Positions 50,354 through 59,252 of a DNA stretch of 64,000 bases are shown here, piece by piece. The position numbers and the translations under genes are program-made. Each line of letters opens with the position of its first letter. The first letter of the stretch is position 1. Where the stretch lies: NCBI GenBank assembly GCA_963798445.1, contig CAWCTH010000002.1, positions 310,001 through 374,000 of the forward strand, read 5' to 3'. The notes beneath the pieces were generated by a model, which did no database searches, had not been told where the DNA came from, and saw only the letters and a program-made list of their open reading frames with translations. This stretch comes from DASXAI01 sp963798445 (lineage in GTDB: Bacteria; Actinomycetota; Acidimicrobiia; Acidimicrobiales; Ilumatobacteraceae).

Positions 50354-52570
50354 CTACTTCCCCTTCCCAGGGACTATCCGGTACGCGTCGTACACGCTGT
50401 CGATCGTCTTGATCGTGCGCACGACGGCGTCGAGGTGGCTGGGGTCGGCCAGCTCGAAGTCGAAGCGCATCTTGGAGATGCGGTCGGTGCCCGTGTGCGT
50501 CGAGCACGCCACGATGTTGACGTGATGGTCCGACAGCGCGTTCGACACGTCGCGCAGGAGCTTGGAGCGATCGAGCGCCTTCACCTCGATGGAGGCGATG
50601 AACATGGACTCGCCGGTGTCGCCGTCCCACTCGACGTCGATCATGCGGGCCGACTGGGCGTTGCCCAGCCCGACGGCGTTGGCGCAGTCGGCCCGGTGCA
50701 CCGTGACCCCGCGGCCACGCGTGATGAACCCGATGATGTCGTCGCCCGGCACCGGCGTGCAGCACCGCGACAACCGCACCATCACGTCGTCCAGCCCCTC
50801 GACGTGGACGCCGACACCGGTGCGACCCCGGCGCTGGCGGCGCGGCTTGGTGATGGTGCTGGGGAGCTGCTCCTCCTCCTCGCCCGTCTTGAAGCCGCGC
50901 GCCACTCGCTGCGCCACCGACCGCCCGGACACGTGGTGCTCGCCCACGGCGACGTAGAGCGCCTCGAGGTCGGCGAAGTTCATCGCCAGCGCTTCCTTGG
51001 CCAGCACGTCGGAGCCCATGAGCTTCTGCACCGGCAGGCTCTCACGCCGGAGCTCGCGGATCAGTTCTTCCTTGCCGGACTCCAGCGCGTCGTCGCGCCG
51101 CTCGCGTGAGAACCACTGGCGGATCTTGTTGCGGGCTCGGGGCGACTTGACGATCTTCATCCAGTCGCGCGACGGGCCGGCGCCCTCCACCTTCGAGGTG
51201 AACACCTCGCACGTGTCGCCAGACTGGAGGGTGTGGTCAAGTGGCACGAGGCGGCCGTTGACCCGTGAGCCGATGCAGGCATGACCCACCTCGGTGTGCA
51301 CCGAGTAGGCGAAGTCGATCGGGGTGGCCCCGACCGGCAGGGTGATCACCCGCCCCTTCGGCGTGAACACGAAGACCTCGTCCTGCTCCAGGTCGGTCTT
51401 CAGGTTCTCCATGAACTGGGCCGGGTCCTGCGTCTCCTTCTGCCAGTCGATGATGCGGTTCAGCCAGGCGATGTCGTCGGACGGCGACCCCTCCTTGTAC
51501 GACCAGTGGGCAGCGACGCCCCATTCGGCCCGCTGATGCATCTCATGGGTGCGAATCTGCACTTCCAGCGGCTTGCCTTCGGGGCCGATCACCGTGGTGT
51601 GCAGCGACTGATAGAGGTTGAACTTGGGCATGGCGATGTAGTCCTTGAAGCGACCCACCACCGGCTTCCACGTGCCATGAATGGAGCCCAGGGCGGCATA
51701 GCAGTCCTTGACGGAATCGACGATGACCCGGATGGCCACCAAGTCGAAGATCTCGTCGAACTCCTTGCCCTTCACCACCATCTTCTCGTAGATGCTCCAC
51801 AGGTGCTTCGGGCGGCCGGTCACATCGGCGTCGATGCGCAGCTCGGTCAGGCGACCCCGCACCTCGGCCACGACGCGGGCGAGGTAGACGTCGCGCTCGG
51901 GCGCCCGCAGCGAGACCATGTGGTCGATCTCGGCGTAGCGCTTCGGGTGCAGGGACGCGAACGAGAGGTCCTCGAGCTGCTGCTTCAGCTCGGCCATGCC
52001 CAGCCGGTGGGCCAGCGGGGCGTAGATGTCCAACGTCTCCTGGGCGATGCGGGACTGCTTGTCGGCTGCCAGCGCCGCCAGCGTGCGCATGTTGTGCAGG
52101 CGGTCGGCCAGCTTGATGATGAGGACCCGGAGGTCCTTGGCCATCGCCACCAGCATCTTGCGCATGGTGGCGGCCTGCTGCTCCTCCTTGGAGTCGAAGC
52201 GCAGCCGGTCGAGCTTCGTGACACCGTCGACGATGGCGGCGATCTCGCTGCCGAACTGGCGCTCCACGTCGGCCACGCTCACCTCGGTGTCCTCCACGGC
52301 GTCATGGAGGAGGGCGGCGGCCAGCGTGGTGTCGTCGAGGCCGATGTCGGCCACGATGTGGGCCACCGCCAACGGGTGGTTGATGTACTTCTCGCCCGAC
52401 TGGCGGTACTGGCCCTCGTGGGCGCTGGCGGCGACGTCGAAGGCCCGCAGGATGGTGGCGGTGGAGGCCTTCGGGTGGTGGGCGCGGAACGCCGCGACGA
52501 GCGGTCCCAGCTCGTCGGCGGCCTGCGGCGAATGCCGTCGCCACGGAAGCACCCTGTCCACCGTCGCCAC
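50354..52570 (-). CDS. relA: Bifunctional (p)ppGpp synthetase/hydrolase RelA/SpoT
   Basis: 738 residues. HD hydrolase (AASAHEGQYRQSGEKYINHPLAVAHI, LLHDAVEDTE, LRVLIIKLADRLHNMRTL), synthetase (GRPKHLWSIYEKMVVKG, FDLVAIRVIVDS, FKDYIAMPKFNLYQSLHTTVIGPEGKPLEVQIRT), TGS (VFVFTPKGRVITLPVGATPIDFAY) and C-terminal ACT domain. Both catalytic sites are intact, so it makes and removes the stringent alarmone. GTG 52570 with GGGAGG upstream. Its last ~40 bp (ending DAYRIVPGKGK) recur three times at 45.3, 46.7 and 47.2 kb. apt lies 14 bp upstream. Confidence 0.97.
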   Translation of the reverse strand: MATVDRVLPWRRHSPQAADELGPLVAAFRAHHPKASTATILRAFDVAASAHEGQYRQSGEKYINHPLAVAHIVADIGLDDTTLAAALLHDAVEDTEVSVADVERQFGSEIAAIVDGVTKLDRLRFDSKEEQQAATMRKMLVAMAKDLRVLIIKLADRLHNMRTLAALAADKQSRIAQETLDIYAPLAHRLGMAELKQQLEDLSFASLHPKRYAEIDHMVSLRAPERDVYLARVVAEVRGRLTELRIDADVTGRPKHLWSIYEKMVVKGKEFDEIFDLVAIRVIVDSVKDCYAALGSIHGTWKPVVGRFKDYIAMPKFNLYQSLHTTVIGPEGKPLEVQIRTHEMHQRAEWGVAAHWSYKEGSPSDDIAWLNRIIDWQKETQDPAQFMENLKTDLEQDEVFVFTPKGRVITLPVGATPIDFAYSVHTEVGHACIGSRVNGRLVPLDHTLQSGDTCEVFTSKVEGAGPSRDWMKIVKSPRARNKIRQWFSRERRDDALESGKEELIRELRRESLPVQKLMGSDVLAKEALAMNFADLEALYVAVGEHHVSGRSVAQRVARGFKTGEEEEQLPSTITKPRRQRRGRTGVGVHVEGLDDVMVRLSRCCTPVPGDDIIGFITRGRGVTVHRADCANAVGLGNAQSARMIDVEWDGDTGESMFIASIEVKALDRSKLLRDVSNALSDHHVNIVACSTHTGTDRISKMRFDFELADPSHLDAVVRTIKTIDSVYDAYRIVPGKGK

Positions 52571-52584
52571 GCCTGCCTGCCTCC

Positions 52585-53112
52585 CTACGTGCTCAACAAC
52601 GCCATGATGTCGCGCTCGCCCAGCCTGGCCCTGCCACCGAGCGCTTTCAGTTCGATCACGAAGCCCAGTCCGACCACCTCGCCGCCCAGGCCCTCCACCA
52701 ACCGCACTGCTGCGGCGGCGGTGCCGCCCGTGGCCAGCACGTCGTCGACGATGAGGATCCGCTCCCCCGGCAGCACGCCGTCGCGGTGGATCTCCAGGAC
52801 GTCGTTGCCGTACTCCAGGATGAACTCTTCCCGCGCCACGGCCCACGGCAGCTTGCCGCCCTTGCGCGCCGGCACGAACGAGGCTCCCATCCGGTAGGCC
52901 ACGGGCGCGCCGACGATGAACCCGCGGGCCTCGATGCCGAGCACCCGGTCGACGGGGACGCCGGCGAAGTGGTCGGCGATGGCGTCGACGGCGAAGCGGA
53001 ACGCCTCGGCGTCGCCCATGAGCGGCGTGAGGTCACGAAAGGTGACGCCGGCCTGCGGGTAGTCCGGGATGTCCCGGATGTGGTTCGTGAGCCAGGCGGC
53101 GTCGACTGCCAT
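52585..53112 (-). CDS. apt: Adenine phosphoribosyltransferase
   Basis: 175 residues. Converts adenine and PRPP to AMP. IPDYPQAGVTFRDLTPLM, IEARGFIVGAPVAYRMG, and the PRPP loop ILIVDDVLATGGTA. ATG 53112. Sits between the antiporter and relA, as apt-relA in most actinobacteria. Confidence 0.96.
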   Translation of the reverse strand: MAVDAAWLTNHIRDIPDYPQAGVTFRDLTPLMGDAEAFRFAVDAIADHFAGVPVDRVLGIEARGFIVGAPVAYRMGASFVPARKGGKLPWAVAREEFILEYGNDVLEIHRDGVLPGERILIVDDVLATGGTAAAAVRLVEGLGGEVVGLGFVIELKALGGRARLGERDIMALLST

Positions 53113-53116
53113 CGAC

Positions 53117-54307
53117 TCAGGATAGGCGCGGGACTGCCTCGGCACGACGGTCAAGGGCACGCGGCAACAGCCTGGCCACGAGCCACGATCGCGACGCCAG
53201 GATGGGCCCGAGCAGGGCGAGGATGAGCACGTAGAGGCCGGTGAACGGGCCGAGACGCTGATCCAGACCGGCGGCCAGGGCCAGGCTGGCCAGGATGAGG
53301 GAGAACTCGCCGCGGGCCAGCACGGTGAGCCCCACGTTGGCCGAGGCGATCCGGTCATGGCGCCCGAGCCACCCCACGGCGGCGCCGGCGAAGACGTTCA
53401 ACACCAACGACAGCCCCACGGCGAGCAGGACGGGACCGGCCACGTCGCCGAAGTCCCCGGGGTCGATGGTGAGGCCGAAGGTGAAGAAGAAGATGGCGGC
53501 GAAGGCGTCGCGCAACGGCAGCACGAGATGCTCCACCCGCTCCTTCACGATGGTCTCGGCCACGATGAGACCGGCGAGGAAGGCGCCGATGGCATCGGAG
53601 ACGCCCAGCTCCTCCGCCAACCCGGCCACCAGGACAGCGAAACCGACGAACAAGATGGTGAGGATCTCGTCGTCGTCGCTGCCGATGAGGCGATCCATGA
53701 CTCGGCCGCCGAAGCGGGCGACGGCCACCAAGCCGATCAGGAAGCCGAAGGCCACCGCCGCGTCCCTCACCGCGGAAGCCCCCGAGCTGCCCGACAGGAT
53801 CGGCTGGAGCACGGCCAGATAGAGCGCCAGGAAAACGTCCTCCACCACGATGATGCCAAGGATGAGTCGGGTCTCCGGATTGGCCAGGCGGTGCAGTTCG
53901 ATGAGCAACTTGGTGGCGATGGCCGACGACGAGATCCCGACGATGCCGGCGATCACGACGGCCTCCCGCCCGCCCCAGCCCAGGGCGAAACCAAGCGCGA
54001 GGCCGCCGGTCACGTTCAAGACGATGTAGGTGGCCCCGGCGATGAGCAGCGAGCGGCCGCCGCTCACCAAGTCGTCGAGGGAGAATTCGATGCCGAGGTG
54101 GAACAGCAACAGGATGAGCCCCAGCGACGCCAGGACGCTCAGCTCGCCCGGCTGCTCGATCAGCACGATGCCCGGGGTCTGGGGGCCGAAGATGATGCCC
54201 GCCAGCATGAACAGCGGAATGGTGGGCAGACCGAACCGGCGCCCCAGGCGGGCCATGAACCCGGCGGCCAGGAACGCGCCGCCGAGGGCGATCAGCAGGT
54301 GACCCAC
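53117..54307 (-). CDS. CPA2-type cation:proton antiporter (Kef/KhtU-like)
   Basis: 396 residues, 12-13 predicted helices: GLPTIPLFMLAGIIFGPQTPGI, LILLLFHLGIEFSLDDLV, GIVGISSSAIATKLLIE, AETIVKERVEHLVLPLRDAFAAIFFFTFGL. With the RCK_C protein encoded just upstream it resembles a KhtTU K+/H+ antiporter. GTG 54307. Stop is 4 bp before apt. This pair is an insertion into the usual secF-apt-relA order. Confidence 0.9.
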   Translation of the reverse strand: MGHLLIALGGAFLAAGFMARLGRRFGLPTIPLFMLAGIIFGPQTPGIVLIEQPGELSVLASLGLILLLFHLGIEFSLDDLVSGGRSLLIAGATYIVLNVTGGLALGFALGWGGREAVVIAGIVGISSSAIATKLLIELHRLANPETRLILGIIVVEDVFLALYLAVLQPILSGSSGASAVRDAAVAFGFLIGLVAVARFGGRVMDRLIGSDDDEILTILFVGFAVLVAGLAEELGVSDAIGAFLAGLIVAETIVKERVEHLVLPLRDAFAAIFFFTFGLTIDPGDFGDVAGPVLLAVGLSLVLNVFAGAAVGWLGRHDRIASANVGLTVLARGEFSLILASLALAAGLDQRLGPFTGLYVLILALLGPILASRSWLVARLLPRALDRRAEAVPRLS

Positions 54308-54325
54308 AGCTCAGCCCTCCATGGT

Positions 54326-54817
54326 TCAGCCCACCACGGTGCTGACGAACAGCGCCAGGTCGTCGGGGTGGCCGATCACCACCAACCGATCCCCACTCGC
54401 CAGCACCTCGGTGGGCTCGGGCGACACGAGCGAGACCTCGCCCCGCAAGATGGCGGCAACGGTCATTCGGGTGCGCCGGCGGATCGCCAGCTCGGCGATG
54501 GAGCGGCCGGCACCGGGCGAGTCGTCGCGCAGCGTCACCCAGTCGATGAGCAGACCGCCGATGACGGCTTCCATCTGGGCCACGACCGCCGGCTTGAAGT
54601 AGACGCCGCCCAGCACGGCCGCCAGCCGCCGGGCCTGGTCGTCGGTGAACGACAACGACGACGAGGCCGTGCCCTTGCGACCGGCGGCGTAGAGATCGCG
54701 CCGGCCGCTGTGATGGACGACGACGGACACCGGGTTGCCGGAGGCGTCGGAGAGCTCGAAGCGGCGGCCGATGCCCGGCAGGTCGAACTCGTTGATCTGA
54801 TCGGACGGACGGGGCAT
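54326..54817 (-). CDS. KhtT-like RCK_C regulatory subunit
   Basis: 163 residues: N-terminal small beta domain (FELSDASGNPVSVVVHHSGRRDL), then an RCK_C/TrkA-C domain (GRSIAELAIRRRTRMTVAAILRGEVSLVSPEPTEVLASGDRLVVIGHPDDLALF). Such soluble subunits gate the antiporter in response to ligand such as c-di-AMP or nucleotides. The ligand here is unknown. ATG 54817. Confidence 0.87.
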   Translation of the reverse strand: MPRPSDQINEFDLPGIGRRFELSDASGNPVSVVVHHSGRRDLYAAGRKGTASSSLSFTDDQARRLAAVLGGVYFKPAVVAQMEAVIGGLLIDWVTLRDDSPGAGRSIAELAIRRRTRMTVAAILRGEVSLVSPEPTEVLASGDRLVVIGHPDDLALFVSTVVG

Positions 54818-54831
54818 GGGCCGGCGCGGTG

Positions 54832-56019
54832 CTAGCGGCGCTTCTTCTTGCGCGGCCGGGGCGGGTGGGTGAAGCCACCGGCAGGAGCAGTGGACGACGC
54901 CGGGGCCGCCGCGCCAGTGGCCGCCGGCGCGGAGGCGGCGCGGGTCGGGCCGGCGGCGGCACTCGCCATCGCCGGCGCCGGAACCGCAGTTGCGCCACGC
55001 CCGGCCTCGGCGTTACGCGCGGCCCGCTCCCGAACGGCGCGCCACTTCGGCTCACGATCCTTGAGCACCGCCAGGATGGGGGTGGCGATGAAGATCGACG
55101 AGTAGGAACCGGTGATGAGCCCGACCAGGAGGGCCACGGCGAAGTCCTGCAGGGCGACGGCACCGAGGATCCACGATCCGACGACGAGCAACGAGAGGAC
55201 GGGCAAGACGGCGGCCAGACTGGTGTTCAGCGAGCGCATCAGTGTCTGGTTCATCGACAGGTTGACGATCTCGCGGTAGGTGGTGCGCCCGCCGGCGTAC
55301 CGCTTGGCGTTCTCGTGCACCTTGTCGAACACGACGATGGTGTCGTAGAGCGAGAAGCCCAGGATGGTGAGGAACGCCACCACTGTTTCCGGGGTGACCT
55401 CGAACCCGAAGATGGAGTAGATGCCGACGCTGATGAGCACGTCGTGGATAACGGCGAGTATGGCGGCGATGGCCATGCGCCACTCGAAACGTATCGATAT
55501 GTAGAGCGCGATGGCGATGAAGAAGAAGATGAGGGCGCGCACCGCCTTCTTGGTGATCTCACTGCCCCACGATGCGCTGACCGCGTTGACGCTCACCTCC
55601 TCGGGGTTGACGCCCGCCTTGGCGGCGAGATCGTTGCGCACCTTGGTCTGCACGTCGGTGGCCTGGGCACCGACCTGGATGCGAATGCGGTCGCCACCCG
55701 CCCCGGAGAGCGACTGGATCTTGGCGTCGGCATCGCTGATGCCGTTGGTCGCCAGCACGTCCTTCACGTTGTCGACGGTGACGCCGTTGGCGGCGGGCAT
55801 CTCCCACGCCACGCCACCCTCGAAGTCGATGCCGAGGTTGAGCCCCCGCGTCGACAGCGAGACGATCGACAGCAGGATCAGGATCCCGGAGATGATGAAA
55901 CCGATCTTGCGCTTGCCGACGAAGTCGTAGGTGGTCTCGCCGTGGTAGAGCCGATGCCACAGGCCGTGCTTCGACGGCGGCGGCGGAGTGATGACCGGAG
56001 GTTCTTCGGTGGTGGTCAT
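54832..56019 (-). CDS. secF: Protein translocase subunit SecF
   Basis: 395 residues, six helices. GLNLGIDFEGGVAWEM starts the periplasmic domain. RFEWRMAIAAILAVIHDVLISVGIYSIFGFEVTPETVVAFLTILGFSLYDTIVVFDKVHEN and MNQTLMRSLNTSLAAVLPVLSLLVVG are SecF signatures. An Ala/Pro-rich C-terminal tail ends in a basic run. ATG 56019 overlaps secD by ATGA. Helps drive export through SecYEG. Confidence 0.95.
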   Translation of the reverse strand: MTTTEEPPVITPPPPSKHGLWHRLYHGETTYDFVGKRKIGFIISGILILLSIVSLSTRGLNLGIDFEGGVAWEMPAANGVTVDNVKDVLATNGISDADAKIQSLSGAGGDRIRIQVGAQATDVQTKVRNDLAAKAGVNPEEVSVNAVSASWGSEITKKAVRALIFFFIAIALYISIRFEWRMAIAAILAVIHDVLISVGIYSIFGFEVTPETVVAFLTILGFSLYDTIVVFDKVHENAKRYAGGRTTYREIVNLSMNQTLMRSLNTSLAAVLPVLSLLVVGSWILGAVALQDFAVALLVGLITGSYSSIFIATPILAVLKDREPKWRAVRERAARNAEAGRGATAVPAPAMASAAAGPTRAASAPAATGAAAPASSTAPAGGFTHPPRPRKKKRR

Positions 56020-57668
56020 GTTCCGGTGGCCTCCCCGGCGACGGCCACGGCCTCGCCTTGCGTGATGCCGAACACATGGGTGCGGCCGCGGTAGAAGCGG
56101 GACTGGCTGAGCAGCACCACGGCTGGCCGCAGGTAGAAGTACGCCACCACGAGGTCGATCAGGGTGGACAGCCCCAGGAAGAAGGCGAAGCCCCGCACCG
56201 AACCGACGGTGAGGTACCACAGCAAGCCGGCGCCGATGAGCGACACGACGTCGGCGGCCACGATGGTGCGCCATGCCGACGCCCAACCCCGCTGCGCCGA
56301 GGACCGGAAGGTGCGCCCGAGGCGGGCGTCATCCTTCAGCCGTTCGAAGTACACGACGTAGGAGTCGACGGTGACACCGACCGACACGATGATGCCCGTG
56401 GCGCCGGCCAGGGTGAGGGCCAAGCCCCTCGACTCCCCGAGGTAGGAGATGACCGCCCACAAGATGGCCGACGACACCAAGATGCCGCCGAGCACGACGA
56501 AACCGAGGCTGCGGTAGTAGGCGAACATGAACAGGATCACGAGGCTGACACCGATCACGCCGGCGATGACACCGGCGCGCAACGAGTCCTTGCCCAGCGT
56601 GGCCGACACGGTCTGCACGGCTTGCGGATCGAGCTTGACCGGCAGGGCGCCGTAGCGCAGCACCAGCGCAAGGTCGCCGGCCTCCTTCTCGGTGAAGTTG
56701 CCCGAGATGGAGATCTGGTCGGCCTGGAACGGGCTGAAGGCGGAGTTGCCGGGCTGGATCTCGGGCGCCGACTTCACGTTGCCGTCGAGGGTGATGGCGA
56801 CGAGACCCCGGCCTCTCGAACCGATGCCCGGGCAGATGGGATCACCGTTGAAGCACTGCTCGGTCACCTTGTTCCACGTGTCGATGCCGTTGGCGCCGCC
56901 CTTCATGTTCAGGCTGACGGCCCATTCGTTCTGGAACACCGCCTCGGCTCCGTTGATGGCGGCGCCCGTGAGGAACGCCGGTCCCAGGAGGTAGCGCCGA
57001 ACGACGTTGCCCTTGTCGTCCAGTTCGGGCAGCACGACCTGCTGGTCGGCTTGATCGTTCTCGGGCGACGTGGTGGCCAGCACCGTGGTGGCGGTGGTGG
57101 GCGCGACCGTGGTGGCGGTCGGCGCGACCGTGGTCGGTGTGGTGTCAGCCGGCGCGACGGTGGTGGGCGACTGAGCCGGGATGGGCACAGCGTTGCCGGG
57201 GCTGCTGGCGGCGGTCGGCGCCGCCGTCGTGTCCGTGGGCGCCACCGTGGTGACGGCCGCGGGCCCGGCCGCTGGGACCGTCGTGGTGGGCAACGCCGCC
57301 ACCGGCGCGTTCGGATCGGGCGACAGCACTTCGAGCACCGGCCGGAAGCGCAGCTCGGCCGTCTGGCCCACGAGCTGCAACGCGCGGTCCTGGTCCTTGA
57401 CGCCCGGCAGGTTCACGACGATGGCGTTGCCCTGGCGGGTGATCTCCGGCTCGGCCACGCCCAGCACGTCGACGCGCTGGCGAATGATCTGCACGGCCTG
57501 GCTGAGGGCCTCGCTGCTGACGTCGCCCTCGGGCAGCAGCGTGACGGAGGCGCCGCCCTGCAGATCGAGGCCGAGCTTGGGCGCGTAGCCCAGACCGATC
57601 GTCAGCGCCAGGCTGCCGATGGCGACGACCGTGATGGCGACGATGGAGATGATGTTCCGCCGGCGCAT
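56016..57668 (-). CDS. secD: Protein translocase subunit SecD with Thr/Ala/Pro-rich insert
   Basis: 550 residues. TM1 at 8-26 and GLDLQGGASVTLLPEG. P1 domain RQRVDVLGVAEPEITRQGNAIVVNLPGV. An ~85-residue low-complexity insert (TTTVPAA to TTVLATTS) between the P1 strands is typical of Acidimicrobiia. LRYGALPVKL and the membrane domain (TLAGATGIIVSVGVTVDSYVVYFERLKDD) follow. ATG 57668. Operon yajC-secD-secF. Confidence 0.95.
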   Translation of the reverse strand: MRRRNIISIVAITVVAIGSLALTIGLGYAPKLGLDLQGGASVTLLPEGDVSSEALSQAVQIIRQRVDVLGVAEPEITRQGNAIVVNLPGVKDQDRALQLVGQTAELRFRPVLEVLSPDPNAPVAALPTTTVPAAGPAAVTTVAPTDTTAAPTAASSPGNAVPIPAQSPTTVAPADTTPTTVAPTATTVAPTTATTVLATTSPENDQADQQVVLPELDDKGNVVRRYLLGPAFLTGAAINGAEAVFQNEWAVSLNMKGGANGIDTWNKVTEQCFNGDPICPGIGSRGRGLVAITLDGNVKSAPEIQPGNSAFSPFQADQISISGNFTEKEAGDLALVLRYGALPVKLDPQAVQTVSATLGKDSLRAGVIAGVIGVSLVILFMFAYYRSLGFVVLGGILVSSAILWAVISYLGESRGLALTLAGATGIIVSVGVTVDSYVVYFERLKDDARLGRTFRSSAQRGWASAWRTIVAADVVSLIGAGLLWYLTVGSVRGFAFFLGLSTLIDLVVAYFYLRPAVVLLSQSRFYRGRTHVFGITQGEAVAVAGEATGT

Positions 57669-57671
57669 GGA

Positions 57672-58034
57672 TCAGTGCTCGTCGTCGTTGGGCCGCGTGG
57701 TGTCGGTGCCCTCGGCGACCTCCGGCGCAGCGTCCAGTTCCGGGGCGGCATCATCGGCGGGGGCGTCGATGGTGGCGTCGGGTGAGGGAGAGACGCGGCG
57801 GGCGATGGCGCCCTTGGCCAAGCGCACCTCCACCCCTTCGGCGATCTCCACCCACACGACGTCACCTTCCATGGCGGTGATGAACCCGTACACACCCGCC
57901 GTGGTGAGCACCTCGTCGCCCTCTTGCACCGCCGACAGCAGCGACTGTTGCTCACGCATCCGCTTCTGCTGCGGGCGGATCAGCAGGAAGTACATGAGGA
58001 CGATCAGCAGCAGGATCGGCAGGAGGGCGGCCAT
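57672..58034 (-). CDS. yajC: Preprotein translocase subunit YajC
   Basis: 120 residues: one membrane helix (LLPILLLIVLMYFLLIRPQQKRM), the RPQQKR signature, LSAVQEGDEVLTTAGVYGFI, and an acidic C-terminal tail. ATG 58034. Followed 4 bp later by secD. Part of the SecDF-YajC complex. Confidence 0.94.
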   Translation of the reverse strand: MAALLPILLLIVLMYFLLIRPQQKRMREQQSLLSAVQEGDEVLTTAGVYGFITAMEGDVVWVEIAEGVEVRLAKGAIARRVSPSPDATIDAPADDAAPELDAAPEVAEGTDTTRPNDDEH

Positions 58035-58151
58035 ACATGGTCCAGACGTCGAGGTTTGTGGGCTGCAAGATCGTACTCTCGGGCGCGCGAGCAGCCCTGT
58101 CACCCGGCCCTCGAGCGCCGGCTGACGCCGCTCGCCGCGCCCGTGTTGGCG

Positions 58152-59252
58152 CTACGTCCAGGCGGCCAGGATCTCGGCGCGGAGACCGGCAAAGGTGCCG
58201 AGGGCGATGGCCTGGCGCATCCGCTCCATCAATGCGAACGTCCAGGCCAGGTTGTGCAGCGACACCAGCCGCGAGGCGCTCGGTTCGTTGACCAGGAACA
58301 GGTGGCGCAGGTAGCCGCGGGTGTGGCGCTGGCACACGGTGCAGGCGCAGCTGGCGTCGAGCGGCTCCGACGACCGCACGTGTCGAGCGTTGCGGAGGTG
58401 CACCTTGCCCGTGTCGGTGAGGGCGGTGCCGTGGCGGCCGAGGCGGGTCTGGAGCACGCAGTCGAACTGGTCGACGCCGAGACCCACGGCCTCCACCAGG
58501 GAGACCGGGTCCCCCACACCCATCAGGTAGCGCGGCTGGTCCGGTGGCAGTTCGCCCAGCGCGGCAGCCAGCGCCGCCAGCATCTCGGCGCGGGTCTCGC
58601 CGACCGACAGCCCACCGATGCCGTAGCCGTCGAAGTCGAGCTCCACCGTGCGACGAGCCGACTCGACGCGGGCCGCCTCGTCGACGCCGCCTTGCACGAT
58701 GCCGAACAGTGCCTGGTCGCTGCCGTGGTGGGCCGCACGAGCGCGCTTGGCCCACGCCACCGTGCGCTCCACCGCGAGACGGATCACCTCGGGCGACGCC
58801 GGCAGGGCCGGGCAGATGTCGAGCACCATCTGGATGGTGGCGCCCAGTTGCTGCTGCACCGCCACCGCCGATTCGGGCGTGAGGCGATGGCGCGAGCCGT
58901 CGTAGGTGGAGCGGAAGGTGACACCGTCGTCGTCGACATCGGGCGCCAGCGAGAACACCTGGAACCCGCCCGAGTCGGTGAGCGTCAGGCCGCGCCAACC
59001 GGCGAACGGACCGACCCCGCCGAACGACTCGACGACGTCGGCCCCCGGACGGAGCATGAGGTGGTAGGTGTTCGACAGCACGATCTCGGCGCCGAGCTGT
59101 TCGTAGTCGACGGCGCTGAGGTACTTCACCGCCCCACGCGTGCCGACGGGCATGAAGCACGGCGTCCGGTACGTGCCAGCGGCGGTGCGGGCGATGCCGG
59201 CGCGGGCTGCGCCGTCGCGCGCGGTCACCTCCAGCGAGACCCGTGCCGTCAC
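58152..59252 (-). CDS. tgt: tRNA-guanine transglycosylase
   Basis: 366 residues. TIM barrel: TPCFMPVGTRGAVKYLSAVDYEQLGAEIVLSNTYHLMLRPG, LTLTDSGGFQVFSL, MVLDICPALPAS, GIVQGGVDEAARVESARR, YGIGGLSVGETRAEM, and zinc site CxCxxC...H (CACTVCQRHTRGYLRHLF). Inserts preQ1 at G34. GTG 59252 lies in a GTGA at the end of queA. In the given sequence queA runs into tgt without a stop. Confidence 0.93.
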   Translation of the reverse strand: MTARVSLEVTARDGAARAGIARTAAGTYRTPCFMPVGTRGAVKYLSAVDYEQLGAEIVLSNTYHLMLRPGADVVESFGGVGPFAGWRGLTLTDSGGFQVFSLAPDVDDDGVTFRSTYDGSRHRLTPESAVAVQQQLGATIQMVLDICPALPASPEVIRLAVERTVAWAKRARAAHHGSDQALFGIVQGGVDEAARVESARRTVELDFDGYGIGGLSVGETRAEMLAALAAALGELPPDQPRYLMGVGDPVSLVEAVGLGVDQFDCVLQTRLGRHGTALTDTGKVHLRNARHVRSSEPLDASCACTVCQRHTRGYLRHLFLVNEPSASRLVSLHNLAWTFALMERMRQAIALGTFAGLRAEILAAWT

